Origin: Thalassotalea profundi
Lineage (GTDB): Bacteria; Pseudomonadota; Gammaproteobacteria; Enterobacterales; Alteromonadaceae
Reading direction: 5' to 3'
DNA: 64,000 bases
NCBI RefSeq assembly: GCF_014653195.1
Contig: NZ_BNAH01000005.1
Location: forward strand, 62,001-126,000
How positions within the stretch are numbered: position 1 is the first letter of the stretch; each line of letters starts with the position of its first letter. This document shows, piece after piece, positions 18,857 to 28,356 of the stretch. A program made the position numbers and the translations under genes. The notes beneath the pieces were generated by a model. The model saw nothing but the letters and a program-made list of their open reading frames with translations. It was not told where the DNA came from and ran no database searches.

Positions 18857-19939
18857 TTAAAAAGGCAACTCATTTATCTCTTCGAGTATTTTACAGCTTG
18901 AAGCGGCTAATCCAATGCTATTTGAATGATTAAGCTCATACCAGAATATATTTGATGGTTCGCTAATATTATTATCCTGATTTTGCTTACAGTTAATAAG
19001 GATAGGCGTAATATCAAGATGAAAATGACTAAAAGTATGCCTAAAAGGTGTTAAAGCTGTTCTTGATATTTCAGTCAGTCCGTATTGGTTTAACGTATCA
19101 CAGGTATCCGTTTGTTTATCGACTTCAATGAAACTATACAGCCCCCCCCAAATACCCGATGGTGGTCGTTTTATCATTAATAATTGGTTATCTATTTTTG
19201 CAATCAACATAGTGGTTGATTTTTCCGGTACGACTTTTTTTGGTTTTTTTTGTGGGAAATTAGCTTGTTCGCTTAATTTAAATGCTAAACAGTTGTTATG
19301 AAGTGGGCATTTTTCGCAGCTAGGTTTACTGCGTGTACATATCATAGCACCTAAATCCATCATAGCCTGATTATAGGGGGCTACGTCTTTTACTGGAGTT
19401 AACGTGTTTGCAATTGGCCAAAGTGTTTTTTCAAATTTTGCTTGTGCGTTGTGCCCTTCAACTAAATAACAGCGCGCAAGTACACGCTTTACATTACCGT
19501 CAAGTATCGGGTGAGGTTTATGCAATGATAAGCTTAAAATCGCACCTGCGGTAGAACGACCAATGCCGGGAAGAGCAATAACTTGCTCAATATCTTCAGG
19601 AAATTCACCTTGGTATTGCTGTGCAATAATTTTTGCTGCTTTGTGTAAGTTTCTAGCGCGAGCGTAATAACCTAATCCTGTCCAATGGTGTAACACATTA
19701 TCTTCATCGGCGTTAGCAAGTTCTACGATAGTTGGGAAGCTTTCCATAAAACGTTGATAATAAGGGATCACTGTTGCTACTTGGGTTTGTTGCAACATTA
19801 TTTCTGAGATCCAAACACGATAAGGTGTCTTATTTTGTTGCCAAGGTAAGTGTTTTCGGCCTTGTTGGTGATACCAGCTGAGCACTTGTTGGTTAAATTT
19901 CTTGGCAGATGCTGCCGATATTTTAATTTCATTTGTCAT
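18857..19939 (-). CDS. mutY: A/G-specific adenine DNA glycosylase MutY
   Basis: A 360-residue base-excision repair enzyme that removes adenine mispaired with 8-oxoguanine. Seen in order: catalytic Glu in [10 protein letters not shown], helix-hairpin-helix ([19 protein letters not shown]), catalytic Asp in [11 protein letters not shown], the 4Fe-4S ligands C-x6-C-x2-C-x5-C in [17 protein letters not shown], and a C-terminal NUDIX-like 8-oxoG recognition domain (~230-350, with SFIEVDKQ and [10 protein letters not shown]). It is upstream of yggX in one probable operon and divergent from yggL. Confidence 0.97.
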   Translation of the reverse strand: MTNEIKISAASAKKFNQQVLSWYHQQGRKHLPWQQNKTPYRVWISEIMLQQTQVATVIPYYQRFMESFPTIVELANADEDNVLHHWTGLGYYARARNLHKAAKIIAQQYQGEFPEDIEQVIALPGIGRSTAGAILSLSLHKPHPILDGNVKRVLARCYLVEGHNAQAKFEKTLWPIANTLTPVKDVAPYNQAMMDLGAMICTRSKPSCEKCPLHNNCLAFKLSEQANFPQKKPKKVVPEKSTTMLIAKIDNQLLMIKRPPSGIWGGLYSFIEVDKQTDTCDTLNQYGLTEISRTALTPFRHTFSHFHLDITPILINCKQNQDNNISEPSNIFWYELNHSNSIGLAASSCKILEEINELPF

Positions 19940-20093
19940 AATGGCGTCAGTGTAGCCAATTCATCTAATCCAAACAATCATGTTTATTAAATAGCACTAG
20001 CTATTGTTGAGAAAATACGTGATATAATTGAGATATTAAATATCCATCATTAATGTTAGTGGTTAGTGCTAAATAAAAGTTAAGTAGGTAAGT

Positions 20094-20432
20094 ATGAAAA
20101 TAGATGCGAAAAATCGTAGTCAGCGTTTGCGTAAAAAATTACGAGTTGATGAATTTAAAGAATTAGGTTTTGATGTTGCTTGGAAACTTGCTGACGACAC
20201 TGATAGCGAAGGTATTGATAACTTTTTGAATAAATTTTTTGATGAAGTTATAGAACCAAACGGCTTAGGCTTTGGTGGAGAGGGTGACACATTGTGGCAT
20301 GGTTTAGTATGTACTCAACGTTTAGGTCAATGTACTGAAGAGCACCGTACTGCTGTTGAAAGTTGGTTAAAAACTAATGGCGCTACTGCTGTTTCAGTAA
20401 GTGAACTGTATGATGTTTGGTGGGCTGAATAG
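20094..20432 (+). CDS. yggL: YggL family protein (DUF469)
   Basis: A 112-residue protein matching YggL in length and sequence, with RSQRLRKKLRVDEFKELGF at the start and the conserved FGGEGDTLWHGLVC block. Members have been linked to 50S ribosome association (established but limited knowledge). In E. coli yggL also neighbours trmB (yggH), mutY and yggX, and that order is kept here, though yggL is divergent from mutY. The start is supported by TAGGTAAG upstream. Confidence 0.93.
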   Translation: MKIDAKNRSQRLRKKLRVDEFKELGFDVAWKLADDTDSEGIDNFLNKFFDEVIEPNGLGFGGEGDTLWHGLVCTQRLGQCTEEHRTAVESWLKTNGATAVSVSELYDVWWAE

Positions 20433-20462
20433 TTAGCTTACTTTTATAAAAGATAAATGTTA

Positions 20463-20498
20463 AAAGGCTAAAGCATAATTAATTGCTTAGCCTTTTTT
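20463..20498. terminator. Bidirectional terminator between yggL and the Tsx-like gene
   Basis: AAAGGCTA(A)AGCA and TGCTTAGCCTTT form a stem of about 11 bp with one bulge. It is flanked by a T-run on the plus strand and an A-run on the other side, sitting between the convergent stops at 20432 and 20517. Confidence 0.75.
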
Positions 20499-20516
20499 AT
20501 TGGGATTATTTAATGA

Positions 20517-21194
20517 TTAAAAGTGGTACTTCACTAATAAATTCATATTTTTTTCGTTAATGCCGTCAATACCGTATTTGTTATGCCAATAAACGTATTC
20601 AATGCCGAGGTAGAGTTTAGTTTCTAGTTTTAGCATATCCGCAATATTATATTTTAATTGCGAGGTGAAATTTACACTGGTGCTAGCATCGTCGTTAGAT
20701 GGGACATAATCAATAAATCCGTCATAGATTAATGATCCAATAGGTAGTGCCCATGTTGCGGTAAGCTGTTTGCCATTATCTCCGCTGTCGTTATTACGAT
20801 GATAAAAATTTAAGTTTAAATATTTAAAGTGAGGGACTTTTAAATTCGTGCCAACGCCAATTAAATAGTGTGTAAATCCATCACCAATTTCAGCGGTAGT
20901 GGCAATATAAAAATTATTTAGAAAGCTATTTTTGTATTCAGATATTTGAAACCGAGGTGATATTTCAGCATACGTTTCTTTGTTACCATTAGCTGATTGT
21001 AAGCGATCAACAAAAATAAAGCTGTCGCCCCAGCTATAACCTGCAGCATGTTCAAAGGTGAACACAGTACGCTCATTATCACCCACTTCATAATTATTAC
21101 CTTTGAGTAAGGTCGCACTAAAGTCAGACCAGAGAGTTTTAGCATAATTATTAAAACTACAAATTGATAATATTGCGAATACTAATACTTTCAT
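20517..21194 (-). CDS. Outer-membrane nucleoside channel-like protein (Tsx/OmpK family)
   Basis: A 225-residue precursor with a signal peptide cleaved after NNYA (about residue 18). It is rich in alternating aromatic/polar strands ending in Phe (NLLVKYHF), as for outer-membrane beta-barrels. The blocks KTLWSDFSATLLKGNNYE, TFEHAAGYSWGDSFIFVDR and the internal EISPRFQISE match the OmpK/Tsx family, whose E. coli member is a nucleoside channel. The actual solute here is not shown. Single gene; the 228-base gap upstream to trmB is AT-rich without a clear motif. Confidence 0.85.
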   Translation of the reverse strand: MKVLVFAILSICSFNNYAKTLWSDFSATLLKGNNYEVGDNERTVFTFEHAAGYSWGDSFIFVDRLQSANGNKETYAEISPRFQISEYKNSFLNNFYIATTAEIGDGFTHYLIGVGTNLKVPHFKYLNLNFYHRNNDSGDNGKQLTATWALPIGSLIYDGFIDYVPSNDDASTSVNFTSQLKYNIADMLKLETKLYLGIEYVYWHNKYGIDGINEKNMNLLVKYHF

Positions 21195-21422
21195 TTAATT
21201 TTCCTTATTCGGCTTTATACAAAGCTTGTATTACTTAAATTAATTACAAGTTTTTGAGATAAACATAATACATAAGCGTGTTAATTTAATTCTAGTATTG
21301 ACTAATATTACTCAATTATCTAATTACTTGAATAAAAAGTAATTATCTCATTTGAGTTTATACGGTTAAACATAGATAATATGCATCCTTATATTTTCTG
21401 TTAAAACCTCTAGTAAAAAACT

Positions 21423-22148
21423 ATGACTGAAAGAACCCATAAAACCATTGAGCAAGCTGAACAAGAAGGCAAATACATTCGTAAAGTACGCAGTTTTGTT
21501 AAGCGAGAAGGGCGTTTAACAAATGCGCAAGCGCGTGCACTTGAAGAACATTGGTCGACAATGGGCCTTAATCATAGTGACGGTGTCATTGATGCGGGTG
21601 TACTATTTAATAACAACAACCCAGTCGTACTAGAAATTGGTTTTGGTATGGGAAAATCATTAGTTGAAATGGCGAAAAATTCGCCTGAATTAAACTATAT
21701 TGGGGTTGAGGTTCACAAACCTGGTGTAGGGGCATGTATTGCTTTAGCTAAAGAACAGGAAGTGGATAATTTAAAAGTGTATGAACATGATGCTATTGAA
21801 GTATTGGCAGATTGTATTCCTGATGCAAGTTTAACTACAGTACAGTTATTTTTTCCGGATCCTTGGCATAAGAAAAAGCATCATAAGCGTAGAATTGTAT
21901 CGCTAGAGTTTGTTGAAAATATTCGCCAAAAATTAAAAGTTGGCGGTGTATTTCATATGGCTACAGATTGGGAAAACTACGCAGAATGTATGTTAGAAGA
22001 TATGAATAATTCACAAGGTTATCAAAATTTATCAGAAACTAACGATTATGTACCTCGTCCTGATTCTCGTCCGTTGACTAAATTTGAAAATCGAGGTCAA
22101 AACTTAGGCCATGGTGTTTGGGATTTGCAGTTTAAGCGTATTGATTAA
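21423..22148 (+). CDS. trmB: tRNA (guanine-N7-)-methyltransferase TrmB
   Basis: A 241-residue SAM-dependent enzyme making m7G46 in tRNA variable loops. The class I methyltransferase core is clear: [17 protein letters not shown] (SAM site, ~70-86), [11 protein letters not shown], and the family signature [18 protein letters not shown] (~146-162), followed by [13 protein letters not shown]. The N-terminal basic region ([14 protein letters not shown]) is also typical. Length is normal. It stands alone on the plus strand and is convergent with the small gene at 22166. Confidence 0.97.
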   Translation: MTERTHKTIEQAEQEGKYIRKVRSFVKREGRLTNAQARALEEHWSTMGLNHSDGVIDAGVLFNNNNPVVLEIGFGMGKSLVEMAKNSPELNYIGVEVHKPGVGACIALAKEQEVDNLKVYEHDAIEVLADCIPDASLTTVQLFFPDPWHKKKHHKRRIVSLEFVENIRQKLKVGGVFHMATDWENYAECMLEDMNNSQGYQNLSETNDYVPRPDSRPLTKFENRGQNLGHGVWDLQFKRID

Positions 22149-22165
22149 TATCAGCTTTAAGTATT

Positions 22166-22522
22166 TTAGTTATGCATTTTATCGCGCTGAACATGGAACA
22201 AATGCTGGCAGTTTCGATAATTACCTGTTTCCTTTAGCCATGCGTCACTAATAATCTCTCTTATTAGTGCCGCTTGTATAATACGTACGGGATAACGGCA
22301 CCAATAATCAATTGTTGCTTGTTGATGGCATTCGTTATTAGGATAAATTTCACTGCGCGTTTCGATAAGTTCTTCTTCAATACTAGCAATAACTTTTGCT
22401 TTTAGATCTGTGTTAATCATCACTTTAAAACGAGTGAACTGTTTTGCTCGATATAATTGAAATGCAAACCAAGCAATAATAAGCATCGCAACAATAATGA
22501 AAAATTCCAAAATTACTTCCAA
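22166..22522 (-). CDS. Small membrane-anchored protein of unknown function, partner of cytochrome b
   Basis: Up to 118 residues. An N-terminal transmembrane helix (ILEFFIIVAMLIIAWFAFQLY) is followed by a soluble domain with two or three Cys and several His (NECHQQATIDYWCRYP and YRNCQHLFH). The first in-frame start is TTG at 22522; a second TTG at 22510 has GGAAG at better spacing. It starts 12 bases after the cytochrome b gene on the same strand, so the two are almost certainly one operon. No family recognised. A role tied to the cytochrome is inferred from position only. Confidence 0.6.
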   Translation of the reverse strand: MEVILEFFIIVAMLIIAWFAFQLYRAKQFTRFKVMINTDLKAKVIASIEEELIETRSEIYPNNECHQQATIDYWCRYPVRIIQAALIREIISDAWLKETGNYRNCQHLFHVQRDKMHN

Positions 22523-22534
22523 TTTTAAATACGT

Positions 22535-23245
22535 TTATTTATCTTCTTTGGGAAGATATTTATAACCGTTGATCATAGAGGAAACTAAGCCCGTTCTCTC
22601 TTTACGTTCCCCTATAATAACACCAATAATATGTAAGGGTATTAAGAATAATAAAGTATAAAATGTATAAACATGAGTGGTGATAAAAGGCTGTCTTATT
22701 TCACGCATTGAAGCATAGGCCTGTTCATCGATATTTTCTTTAGAGTAGGGTTTTATCAGCTCAAGTTTACTGTTATCAATAGCAATGCTTTTCGCAAAAT
22801 ATTGCCCTAAAGGCGGATAGTAAATATCGGTGCCAGCAATAACCAATCCTGTGATCATTTGAATAAACATCGCGAGTAATAATGCTCCTACCATCAATTT
22901 CCCTAAAGGATTATGGCCTTTGTACTTTTTATGGGGGTTTTGCTTAAATTCAGCCAACTCTTTTGTAAAGTTTTTAGCAAAGGGTAACGTTTTATGCCAG
23001 CGTTCGTAACCTTTTCCAAAAAAGCCCAGTACTATTCTAAAAAGTAGATTAGCTGAAAATACATAACCTATAAGTACATGGATAGTCTTTAGTAGTATTT
23101 TACCTTCGACACTTACACCAAGTGCTTTAGCATTAAAGATAATGAGCCCTATCGCTAGTAAGAACGTGATAGTGATTACATTTAACCAATGAAAGAGTCT
23201 TAAATATCTACTCCAAACAAAAACTAGATGAGATTGACTATTCAT
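22535..23245 (-). CDS. Cytochrome b561-type / Ni-hydrogenase-like b-type cytochrome
   Basis: A 236-residue integral membrane cytochrome of the Ni_hydr_CYTB/b561 family. Four hydrophobic segments carry candidate heme-axial histidines: RLFHWLNVITITFLLAIGL, TIHVLIGYVFS and PLHIIGVI near the end. Such proteins pass electrons between quinol and a dehydrogenase or small periplasmic heme protein. No hydrogenase or c-type cytochrome is next to it, only the small anchored protein at 22166, so its redox partner is unknown. ATG start; its upstream neighbour on the strand is ogt after a 64-base gap. Confidence 0.85.
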   Translation of the reverse strand: MNSQSHLVFVWSRYLRLFHWLNVITITFLLAIGLIIFNAKALGVSVEGKILLKTIHVLIGYVFSANLLFRIVLGFFGKGYERWHKTLPFAKNFTKELAEFKQNPHKKYKGHNPLGKLMVGALLLAMFIQMITGLVIAGTDIYYPPLGQYFAKSIAIDNSKLELIKPYSKENIDEQAYASMREIRQPFITTHVYTFYTLLFLIPLHIIGVIIGERKERTGLVSSMINGYKYLPKEDK

Positions 23246-23309
23246 ATAACCACCTATTAACCCTATAGCTTTACTTTATATAATTATATACTTAAATTTT
23301 GCTTAAATA

Positions 23310-23795
23310 TTATTTTAGCGCAATAAATGATGCATTTTCATGGGTTAATAGCTTTGCTTTTAAAACTAAACCACCGGCATATCCCGTGAGTTTATTATTG
23401 CTACCAATAACGCGGTGACAAGGAATAATTAATGCAATAGGGTTTTTGCCATTTGCACTACCAACTGCACGTACGGCTTTTTCGTTACTGATTTTTTTGG
23501 CAAGCCAAGCATAACTTTGAGTATCGCCAAAACTTATCGTTTGTAGGGTTTGCCATACTTTTTGTTGAAAAGGTGTACCTTGTGGCGCTAAAGGTAAATC
23601 AAATGTAGTGCGTTGGTGACTAAAGTATTGTTGGAGTTGTGTAATAACCTCTAAAAAGTATGTATTATTTTTGTGATGTTTTGTATCAATATTGATGGGC
23701 TGTTCTCCTTCAGTAAATGCCAAAGCGGTTAAACCTTTATCATTTGCTGTAAGTATAATTTCGCCGAAAGGAGATTGGTAAGTTGTATAATACAT
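23310..23795 (-). CDS. ogt: Methylated-DNA--protein-cysteine methyltransferase (Ogt/MGMT)
   Basis: A 161-residue suicide repair protein that takes the O6-methyl group from guanine onto its active Cys in the IIPCHRVIGSN motif. The helix-turn-helix block FQQKVWQTLQTISFGDTQSYAWLA and the Asn hinge (AVGSANGKNPIALI) precede it. Length matches Ogt. It follows the Ada-AlkA fusion by about 40 bases on the same strand. The pair supplies the O6-alkylguanine function that the fusion protein lacks, so coexpression after alkylation damage is likely (inference). Confidence 0.95.
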   Translation of the reverse strand: MYYTTYQSPFGEIILTANDKGLTALAFTEGEQPINIDTKHHKNNTYFLEVITQLQQYFSHQRTTFDLPLAPQGTPFQQKVWQTLQTISFGDTQSYAWLAKKISNEKAVRAVGSANGKNPIALIIPCHRVIGSNNKLTGYAGGLVLKAKLLTHENASFIALK

Positions 23796-23835
23796 TTTAA
23801 TATCTTCTTAAATTGTGTTGATATTTTTTAAAGAG

Positions 23836-25254
23836 CTAATGTAGAGAATGCCATAGGTATAACGTTGCATAAGAACGCCAAGGTTTCCAGTGCTCAGCTA
23901 ATGCTAATATTTCTTTATTACCCAGTTTATTATCATCAATGGTAAGCGCTTTTATTACTCCTAAATCTGCACTTGGAAAAGCATCAGGATCACTTAAGCC
24001 TCTCATCGCTAAATAATTGATGGTCCAAGGACCGATGCCTTTGATCGTTGATATTAACCTTGATAATTCTTCCGTAGAACTACAATTTTCTATTTTATTT
24101 TGATGTTCATAATAAAATTTTAACCAATTAATTAGCGTATTTTTTCTTGAGGTAGTCAGCCCTAGCCCTTCAAAGTCAGCAGTGAGTAAGGTATTAATTG
24201 TTGGAAAATTTAAACTTAATTTTTCATTATTATAGGCTGATTGTTCACCATATTTTTCTGTAATGCGCTTAGCAAATGTCGTAGCGGCCTTAACAGACAC
24301 TTGTTGACCTAAAATTGCTCTAATTGAAAACTCAAAGAGATCCCAACTTCCTGGTAAGCGTAAACCATTAAATTGTTTGATAGTTTGTGCAAGTATAGGG
24401 TGTTGGCTTAATTGTTGATGGATAATACTCATGTCAGCGTCTAAATCGAACATACGTCTAACGCGCATAATGACATTATTTAAGTATCTATAATCCGAAA
24501 GGCTAACGGTTAATACTAAAGCACTTTTTTTATGATGGTGGTTAACTTTTATCCAGCCTTTACATGAATCGATTGCAATGGTTCGTTGATACGAAATGTC
24601 ATCTACACTTTCCATTTTTGATATTTGACGATCTCGAAAAAATTTAAGCATCAATGGCCAGTCAAATGGCGGCCGATAACTTAATTCTATGGAAATATCC
24701 TTACTGCTTGAGTTTGATTGCGCCGTACTCTTCAATTCTTTTGGTGTGCAGTTATAAGCTGACTTAATTGCTTCATTGAAGCGTCTTAAGCTATTAAAGC
24801 CTGAGGCAAAACAAACGTCAGTAATGGAAAGCTTTGTTGTTTTTAACAGTTTTCTGGCTAGTAATAAACGTTGTTGCTGAAAAAACTGGTGAGGAGCTAT
24901 TCCATAATTGTCTTTAAAAACCCGCTGAAGCTGTCGTTCACTAAGGTTAAGCTTGTTCGCGATAGAGGCTATTGAATCATGATTAAAATTAAAATCATTG
25001 CAAATGCTTTTTAATTTGTTTGGAATGCTTAAAGCGGGTGCGCATTCAGGAATACAACGTTTACATGGACGAAAGCCTTCTGCTTGTGCTTGCTCAGCAC
25101 TTGAGTAGTAGGTGACATTTTCTGACTTTGGTGGTCTAGCAGGACATATTGGACGGCAGAAAATACCCGTGGTTAATACCGCGGTATAAAATTTACCATC
25201 AAAGCGAGCATCTCTACTCAATCTTGCTCTTTCACACGATGCGATATCTAACAT
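23836..25254 (-). CDS. Ada-type methyl-phosphotriester sensor fused to AlkA DNA glycosylase
   Basis: A 472-residue three-part protein. Residues 1-75 are the Ada zinc domain with Cys33, Cys37, Cys64 and Cys67 (TTGIFCRPICPAR and FRPCKRC); the first Cys is the methyl acceptor in Ada. Residues ~80-180 are an AraC-type helix-turn-helix (IASIANKLNLSERQLQRVFK). Residues ~190-472 are AlkA: AlkA-N-like domain, HhH motif (LISTIKGIGPWTINYLAM) and catalytic Asp in FPSADLGV. It should sense alkylation, switch on transcription and excise 3-methyladenine. The O6-methylguanine acceptor domain of E. coli Ada is absent and is supplied by the adjacent ogt. No convincing Ada box was found upstream. Confidence 0.93.
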   Translation of the reverse strand: MLDIASCERARLSRDARFDGKFYTAVLTTGIFCRPICPARPPKSENVTYYSSAEQAQAEGFRPCKRCIPECAPALSIPNKLKSICNDFNFNHDSIASIANKLNLSERQLQRVFKDNYGIAPHQFFQQQRLLLARKLLKTTKLSITDVCFASGFNSLRRFNEAIKSAYNCTPKELKSTAQSNSSSKDISIELSYRPPFDWPLMLKFFRDRQISKMESVDDISYQRTIAIDSCKGWIKVNHHHKKSALVLTVSLSDYRYLNNVIMRVRRMFDLDADMSIIHQQLSQHPILAQTIKQFNGLRLPGSWDLFEFSIRAILGQQVSVKAATTFAKRITEKYGEQSAYNNEKLSLNFPTINTLLTADFEGLGLTTSRKNTLINWLKFYYEHQNKIENCSSTEELSRLISTIKGIGPWTINYLAMRGLSDPDAFPSADLGVIKALTIDDNKLGNKEILALAEHWKPWRSYATLYLWHSLH

Positions 25255-25445
25255 TGTTTTTACGAATTTTAATTTATATGAACGCTATCATAATAAAAGC
25301 TGATATTAATACTAGCGAATTTCAGACATCAATTAAAAAGAATTCCTTTAATCAATAAATGTTAATAGAAGGTGATTATATTAAGAGTCTGTACTACTTT
25401 TTAATTATTAATCAGGATATTTTAAATATCCGTCAGTTTTTTTGA

Positions 25446-25467
25446 ACAATAAGTAAGCTTTTATTGT
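25446..25467. promoter_or_regulatory. Inverted repeat upstream of the TonB receptor gene, possible operator
   Basis: ACAATAA and TTATTGT form a perfect 7-bp inverted repeat with an 8-base centre, about 70 bases before the receptor ATG. The rest of the 25255-25537 gap is AT-rich and empty. The binding protein is unknown. Confidence 0.3.
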
Positions 25468-25537
25468 AAGACGTCAATATAGTGATTATGCAATTATAAA
25501 AATAATTATTTAAATATTAAAAAATGGGGAATACATA

Positions 25538-28210
25538 ATGTTGAAAGACTTCCAGTCGGGTAAAGCATTAACATCTTTGAAGAAGCATCCAGTTGCGATT
25601 GCTTTGTTATCTACAATGGCCGTTTCACCATTAACAGTTTATGCAGAAGAAACTAATCAAGCTAATGACGAAGATAAAGTCGAAGTGGTTACTGTAACTG
25701 CGCAAAAACGAATACAAAATATCTTAAAAGTGCCACTTACTGTTGGCACAGTTAGCGAAAGCTTAATTGAAGAAAGCGGCTCTATTTTATTAAGTGATGT
25801 AGATAAGTTTATACCTGGTTTTGATTTTTCAGATAGTAGTATGACCCAAGCAGGGATCACCATGCGTGGTATTTCTAGCCCTAACATTAGTGTTGGTGGT
25901 GATCCATCTTCAGCTACATTTTATGATGATATATATATGCCACGAGCAGCACAAAGTGTTGTGTTTTCAGATATGGCACGTATTGAAGTACTAAAAGGTC
26001 CTCAAGGCACCTTATTTGGTCGTAATGCGGCGATGGGGGTAGTCAATATGGTACCCAAATCACCGTTTGCCGATTTTGAAGGCTTTGTTAAAGGCAGTTT
26101 CGGTACTGATAACCTTCAACGTCTTGAAGGTATGGTGAATATTCCATTATCAGATAATGTATATATGCGCGCGAATTTTCTTTCGAATAAACAGGACGGT
26201 TTCATTGAAAATGTTGCCGTAACTAACTGGAATGATAGTGATTACAAGCAATGGGATTTAGGTGAGCGTGATCATAGTGCGGCAAGGGTTGCTCTTTTAT
26301 GGGATATCTCTGATGCCACGAACTTTCAATTATCGTATGACTTTGATGATTTAGAACAAGGGCCGCCTATGGCTGTTGGTATTTCTGAATATGCTTATAA
26401 TAATGGTCAGTCAGCATTCTCGTCAAAAGCTGAAAACGATGTTAGAAATGGTGTCGAAGCTCGCGATATGTATGGAGTTACTGCAAAATTGCATCATGAG
26501 TTTAATAATGAATGGTCAATGAAGTATGTACTTGGTTATCGTGATTGGGAAACTGAAAATCGCCAAGATGAAGATGGCACAGCTGATATCACACGCTATT
26601 TTGATACATCAAATAACGAAGATTCTAATATTTTATATACTGAATTACAGTTAAATTATATTGGCGATAAAGTGAATGCGGTTGCAGGGTTTTCATACTC
26701 AAAAGAAAAAGTTAAACAAACGACAGAATTAAACGTTACCACAGATACTGCAGCAAGATTGATCACTGGTGATTTAAATAATCAAATTGACGGATTAGTT
26801 GCTGCTCAAGTTGCTGAAATGTTAGGCGGCAATACCGATGCTCATGCCGCTGGCGCTTTTGGACCTGGTGTTACTTTTGAAGGTGCTGTAGAAACGTTAA
26901 AGTCTGTTATGGGAATTAACGATATGGATCATATGTGGGATCCAGACGATTGGGCTGGCGCATTAAATGGTTTAGGCTTAGCAGATCAAATTATGGCGGC
27001 TATTGGCATGCCGGGAGTTCCCTTAACTGCCGATATAGTTTCTGCAACAGGTGATTTAACCTACGATATAGTGTCTGCACAATTACCTGGGCTTGTGGGG
27101 TCATCAGCTCCTTATATTCCTGAAATATTTGGTCCAAGTTACGCTGGACAATTTTGGCAAGAAAGTATTAATAATACCGGGGACTTTACTAACTGGGGCG
27201 TATTTGCTGATCTAGATTACGCCATTGACGATAAATGGAACGTAATTGTTGGCCTGCGTTATTCCAAAGACGATAAAGATTTTACATGGGATATTCCCGT
27301 TAATACCTTTTCAACTGTTCCAAGTAACAGTTTAATGCCCGCAGGCGTACAAGTGCCAATAGGTAATATTTTATTCCCGCAGGTAAACCTCGCCGCATCT
27401 GATTCTTGGAGTAAAGTAACAGGGAGATTTGTTACTAGCTATCAAATAGATGACGATCAAATGATTTTTGCTTCATATTCAACAGGATATAAATCAGGTG
27501 GTTTTGATTCATTAACGGCTTCTACAAAATCATTTGCTCCTGAAGATACAACTAACTATGAGCTTGGTTATAAAGCCGTATTGTGGGATGAAGTTATTGC
27601 CAATATTAGTGCTTATTATTTAGAGTTAGATAACCTTCAGCGGTCTATCGATTCGAAGGCTCCAGGTAGCTCACAAGCTATTCCAACCATTATTAATGAA
27701 GACCGTGAAATTACAGGGGTTGAATTTGATTTACGTTGGCATATTAATAAAAGTGTTACTGCTGGTGTTGTAACAGAAATACGTAGTACAGAGTACATTT
27801 CACCTGACTTTTATAATGGCGATGGTGACTTAATTGCAGCAACACAAACATCAAGTAATGCTAAAGCGAATTATACTTTTACACTCGATTGGATGCCTGA
27901 TTTTAGTGTAGGAACAACTAATTTCCATCTTGATTATGTTTTTGTTAAAAATGTAAATGCCGACAGAGTAGGGCTTGAAGATTATGTAAAATCTATAGAC
28001 GCATACTTTGAAGATACAGAGCTATTAAATGCACGTTTATCTTGGACGAATAGCAGCGATAAATTAGAAGTAGGGTTATGGGGTAAAAATTTACTTGATA
28101 ATCGCTATGTTAGTAGTATTGGTGGTTTAACTGCGAGTATTTTAGGTACGCCTCACGGTCGTATAAATCGCGGCTTAGAAATGGGACTTGATGTTAAATA
28201 CAACTTCTAA
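25538..28210 (+). CDS. TonB-dependent outer-membrane receptor
   Basis: An 890-residue receptor for active uptake across the outer membrane. A signal peptide ends near VYAEE (~residue 37), followed by a TonB box-like stretch (VEVVTVTAQKR). The plug domain has QAGITMRGISS, SATFYDDIYMPR and the signature VLKGPQGTLFGRNA, and a long beta-barrel ends in Phe (GLDVKYNF). It is of the type common in Alteromonadales for peptides, glycans and other organics. It precedes a membrane AraC regulator and the hydroxyproline genes; import of proline/hydroxyproline-rich peptides is possible but unproven. A GGGGAA ribosome site precedes the ATG. Confidence 0.93.
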   Translation: MLKDFQSGKALTSLKKHPVAIALLSTMAVSPLTVYAEETNQANDEDKVEVVTVTAQKRIQNILKVPLTVGTVSESLIEESGSILLSDVDKFIPGFDFSDSSMTQAGITMRGISSPNISVGGDPSSATFYDDIYMPRAAQSVVFSDMARIEVLKGPQGTLFGRNAAMGVVNMVPKSPFADFEGFVKGSFGTDNLQRLEGMVNIPLSDNVYMRANFLSNKQDGFIENVAVTNWNDSDYKQWDLGERDHSAARVALLWDISDATNFQLSYDFDDLEQGPPMAVGISEYAYNNGQSAFSSKAENDVRNGVEARDMYGVTAKLHHEFNNEWSMKYVLGYRDWETENRQDEDGTADITRYFDTSNNEDSNILYTELQLNYIGDKVNAVAGFSYSKEKVKQTTELNVTTDTAARLITGDLNNQIDGLVAAQVAEMLGGNTDAHAAGAFGPGVTFEGAVETLKSVMGINDMDHMWDPDDWAGALNGLGLADQIMAAIGMPGVPLTADIVSATGDLTYDIVSAQLPGLVGSSAPYIPEIFGPSYAGQFWQESINNTGDFTNWGVFADLDYAIDDKWNVIVGLRYSKDDKDFTWDIPVNTFSTVPSNSLMPAGVQVPIGNILFPQVNLAASDSWSKVTGRFVTSYQIDDDQMIFASYSTGYKSGGFDSLTASTKSFAPEDTTNYELGYKAVLWDEVIANISAYYLELDNLQRSIDSKAPGSSQAIPTIINEDREITGVEFDLRWHINKSVTAGVVTEIRSTEYISPDFYNGDGDLIAATQTSSNAKANYTFTLDWMPDFSVGTTNFHLDYVFVKNVNADRVGLEDYVKSIDAYFEDTELLNARLSWTNSSDKLEVGLWGKNLLDNRYVSSIGGLTASILGTPHGRINRGLEMGLDVKYNF

Positions 28211-28245
28211 GCGATGTTTAAATTACAGGAAATTTAAGACTTTAT

Positions 28246-28267
28246 AGCCCGATTTTTCGGGCTTTTT
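28246..28267 (+). terminator. Intrinsic terminator of the TonB receptor gene
   Basis: AGCCCGA-TTTT-TCGGGCT followed by TTTT on the plus strand. A short GC-rich stem 35 bases after the receptor stop. Confidence 0.9.
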
Positions 28268-28356
28268 ATTTTTCGATTATTGATAGGCGCTAGCCTTTTA
28301 AAAAAATTGTGTTTACACTGCAAAATCGAATTTTATTTATTAGTATTTAGGTTTTT

